Origin: Chloroflexota bacterium | Lineage (GTDB): Bacteria; Chloroflexota; Anaerolineae; Aggregatilineales; Phototrophicaceae | NCBI GenBank assembly: GCA_003242205.1 | Contig: QGUR01000247.1 | Location: 1-7,063 of the forward strand | Reading direction: 5' to 3' | DNA length: 7,063 nt | In this document: positions 5,821 to 7,063 of the stretch, in pieces | Layout of the letters: the number at the start of each line of letters is the position of its first letter | Position numbering within the stretch: the stretch's first letter is position 1 | Translations under genes and position numbers: made by a program | Notes under the pieces: model-generated | The model's database searches: none | Told to the model about the DNA's origin: nothing | Seen by the model: the letters and a program-made list of their open reading frames with translations, nothing else

Positions 5821-5846
5821 AAAAACAGGGCGACGATTGCCGCCCC
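5821..5846 (-). terminator. Intrinsic terminator after the LysM lipoprotein gene
   Basis: On the minus strand GGGCGGC (5845-5839), loop AATC, GTCGCCC (5834-5828) forms a seven-pair GC-rich stem with one G-U pair, extendable by another G-U. It is followed by G and five T (5825-5821). It begins 25 bases past the lipoprotein stop codon and separates that gene from the NUDIX gene. Confidence 0.8.
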
Positions 5847-5870
5847 GCTTCACATCTGCTACATGGCCGG

Positions 5871-6839
5871 TTATGGAATAGTCAGTTGCTGGCCAATGTA
5901 GATAAGGTTGATATTGGAGATACCGTTGACCGCCGCAATCTGATGCACCGTCACACCGTACTGCAGCGAAATCTGGAACAGCGTCTCGCCCTGCATGACG
6001 GTATGCGTGCGCGTGGTCGGAAAAGTCTGGCCCGGTGGGATCGGCGTGAAGGTTACACCGGGTACCGGCGTCGCGCCCGTTTGAGCCGGCGCGTCGATCA
6101 CCGCGCCCCCGGTCGGCGTTGATGTCGGCAAGGGTTGAGCACCAGTCGTGCCACAACCGGGGATCGTCAACTTCTGGCCGACGTAAATCAGATCGGGATT
6201 GACGATACCGCTTGCCTGAGCAATTTCCTGAACGGTCACCCCATAATTGAGCGCAATGCGATACAGGTTGCGATCGGTAGCCCGAACCTCGTGGATGCAA
6301 TCCGCGCCCGGCACGACAGGCGCCGGAACCGGAGTCTCAACAATTGGCACCTCACCAGCCGGCGGTGTAGGCGTTGGAAGCTGCACCGGCACGCCGTCGA
6401 GCGCAGCCTGCGTCAGCGTCGCCCGCTCAACGATGTACGTTGCGGTAATCGCGATTGGATCGAGTGTATCCACCGGCACTGGCGTCTCCTGAACGGCCAG
6501 CGCTTCTTCCCCCTGTGCGTAGATGGCCGTCACCGTCTGCAAGATAGGGTCAAGCGTGGGTTGCTGGGCAATCTCGACACCCGGCGGCGTCAGCAACGCC
6601 AGAGGGTCGACAGACGTGTCCACCGGGCCAAACGAAATGTCCGGCGGGCTGGTCAATTCAGCTTCGGGAGTATTGGTGGGAAACGGCGTGTCGGAGGGAA
6701 TAGGCGTGAATGTGGGCGGAGCCTGAGCCGCATCAGTAGCCTGAAAATCCGTGCCTACCGCCTGAAAGCAGCCTGCCGCCAAAAAGAGGACCAGCGCGAA
6801 GCCAATCCCACGATGCCACTGCATTACGCGTCGTTGCAT
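5871..6839 (-). CDS. LysM-domain lipoprotein
   Basis: A 322-residue exported lipoprotein with two LysM domains, which bind peptidoglycan or other N-acetylglucosamine glycans. Residues 1-24 are a lipoprotein signal: basic MQRR start, hydrophobic GFALVLFLAAG, lipobox LAAGC with Cys24 as the lipidated residue. Residues about 38-180 are Thr/Pro-rich and low complexity (for example PTFTPIPSDTPFPTNTP), consistent with an extended spacer. LysM 1 spans about 181-228 (NLYRIALNYGVTVQEIA, then LIYVGQKLTIP) and is bracketed by Cys181 and Cys229, a possible disulfide. A second Pro/Thr linker runs 230-277, and LysM 2 fills 278-322 (GETLFQISLQYGVTVHQIA, IGQQLTIP) right to the C terminus. No catalytic domain is present, so it is likely a wall-anchoring or scaffold protein. 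ATG 6839 has GGAGGAG (6848-6854) 8 bases upstream. It has its own promoter and a terminator, so it is probably monocistronic. Confidence 0.9.
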   Translation of the reverse strand: MQRRVMQWHRGIGFALVLFLAAGCFQAVGTDFQATDAAQAPPTFTPIPSDTPFPTNTPEAELTSPPDISFGPVDTSVDPLALLTPPGVEIAQQPTLDPILQTVTAIYAQGEEALAVQETPVPVDTLDPIAITATYIVERATLTQAALDGVPVQLPTPTPPAGEVPIVETPVPAPVVPGADCIHEVRATDRNLYRIALNYGVTVQEIAQASGIVNPDLIYVGQKLTIPGCGTTGAQPLPTSTPTGGAVIDAPAQTGATPVPGVTFTPIPPGQTFPTTRTHTVMQGETLFQISLQYGVTVHQIAAVNGISNINLIYIGQQLTIP

Positions 6840-6847
6840 CTAAGCCA

Positions 6848-6854
6848 CTCCTCC
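6848..6854 (-). promoter_or_regulatory. Lipoprotein gene ribosome binding site
   Basis: GGAGGAG on the minus strand, 8 bases before ATG 6839; near-perfect Shine-Dalgarno match that fixes this start over the later Met at residue 6. Confidence 0.8.
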
Positions 6855-6881
6855 AGAGACGGGCGCACGGTTTCAACCGGC

Positions 6882-6910
6882 ATTATAGCGGAGGAACGAA
6901 TTTTTGACTA
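6882..6910 (-). promoter_or_regulatory. LysM lipoprotein gene promoter
   Basis: On the minus strand a perfect TATAAT (6887-6882) has TAGTCA (6910-6905, four of six -35 matches) 17 bases upstream. The -10 sits in GCTATAATGCCGG (6889-6877), identical to the rplS promoter core. Transcription would begin near 6875, giving a leader of about 35 bases. Confidence 0.65.
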
Positions 6911-6940
6911 TCCGCGCGGCAATCTTTTTGGCGATGGATA

Positions 6941-7063
6941 TTACAACTGTTCCTGATCGACTACCGGAACCGTCATACGAACTGTAGTGCCGCTCTGCGG
7001 ATGGCTTTGAATCGTGAGCGCGCCCTCGTAAAGCTCGACCAGTTGTTTAGCGATGGTGAGGCC
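6941..7063 (-). CDS. Histidine kinase C terminus (HATPase_c), truncated by window edge
   Basis: The last 40 residues and TAA stop of a gene that enters from the right edge. The peptide begins GLTIAKQLVELYEG, the end of a histidine kinase G2 box (normally GxGLGL, then helix, then HGG), followed by ALTIQSHPQSGTTVRMTVP, the final beta strands of the Bergerat ATPase fold. This fits a two-component sensor kinase; the phosphoacceptor and sensor domains are outside the window. The usual HGG after the helix reads YEG. It lies about 100 bases upstream of the lipoprotein gene on the same strand, but that gene has its own promoter. Confidence 0.85.
   Translation of the reverse strand, partial: GLTIAKQLVELYEGALTIQSHPQSGTTVRMTVPVVDQEQL

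Noticed and set aside
5326..6300. Minus-strand open frame of 324 codons spanning the NUDIX and lipoprotein genes
   Set aside because: It is out of frame with both genes, crosses a strong terminator, and its product is low-complexity Arg/Ser/Cys-rich sequence.
6901..6935. TTGACT on the plus strand as a possible divergent promoter
   Set aside because: No -10 hexamer at 16-18 bases downstream and no plus-strand gene follows; the site is better explained as the minus-strand -35 of the lipoprotein promoter.
6135..6956. Plus-strand open frame of 273 codons opposite the lipoprotein gene
   Set aside because: Antisense to a signal peptide-LysM gene with its own promoter and ribosome binding site; Arg-rich product without motifs.

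Overview
This GC-rich window looks like a fragment of a bacterial chromosome, most probably from a Chloroflexota (Anaerolineae-like) metagenomic contig. That placement is an inference. It rests on a lipoprotein with long Thr/Pro-rich linkers and LysM repeats, frequent TTG and GTG starts, a COG2865-type AlbA_2/ATPase regulator and GC-rich coding. No marker here fixes the taxon. No transposase, tRNA, rRNA or CRISPR array was seen.

Layout. The left part is on the plus strand: a GNAT acetyltransferase whose 5' end is lost (54-524), an AlbA_2/HATPase_c_4/winged-helix regulator (626-1999), and 39 bases later a three-helix membrane histidine kinase (2039-3184). The rest is on the minus strand. Read in transcription order from the right edge, it holds the last 40 codons of a second histidine kinase (6941-7063), a lipoprotein with two LysM domains (5871-6839) ending in a good intrinsic terminator, a NUDIX hydrolase of the ADP-ribose pyrophosphatase type (5246-5776), and an operon of rplS (4689-5036), a C26 class I glutamine amidotransferase-like hydrolase (3956-4687) and murI glutamate racemase (3145-3975). 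The histidine kinase and murI genes converge and overlap by 40 bases.

How the genes work together. rplS has its own extended -10 promoter. Its stop codon is one base from the hydrolase start, and the hydrolase overlaps murI by about 20 bases, so the three are probably co-translated. The operon ties a ribosomal protein to two enzymes of glutamate/gamma-glutamyl chemistry, one of which (MurI) supplies D-glutamate for peptidoglycan. The lipoprotein probably binds the cell wall, so much of the right half concerns the envelope.

Most notable points. (1) A perfect 53-base inverted repeat lies at the very start of the window, with one arm inside the GNAT gene; it is most simply a fold-back assembly artefact. 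(2) MurI has His-Ala in place of the substrate-binding Asn-Thr next to its first catalytic cysteine. (3) A GCAA-capped hairpin plus T6 run sits in the rplS leader. (4) A 13-base sequence is shared exactly by the rplS and lipoprotein promoters. (5) Nested inverted repeats fill the NUDIX-rplS gap. I see no convincing novel multi-gene system; the AlbA_2 regulator plus histidine kinase pair is the nearest candidate.
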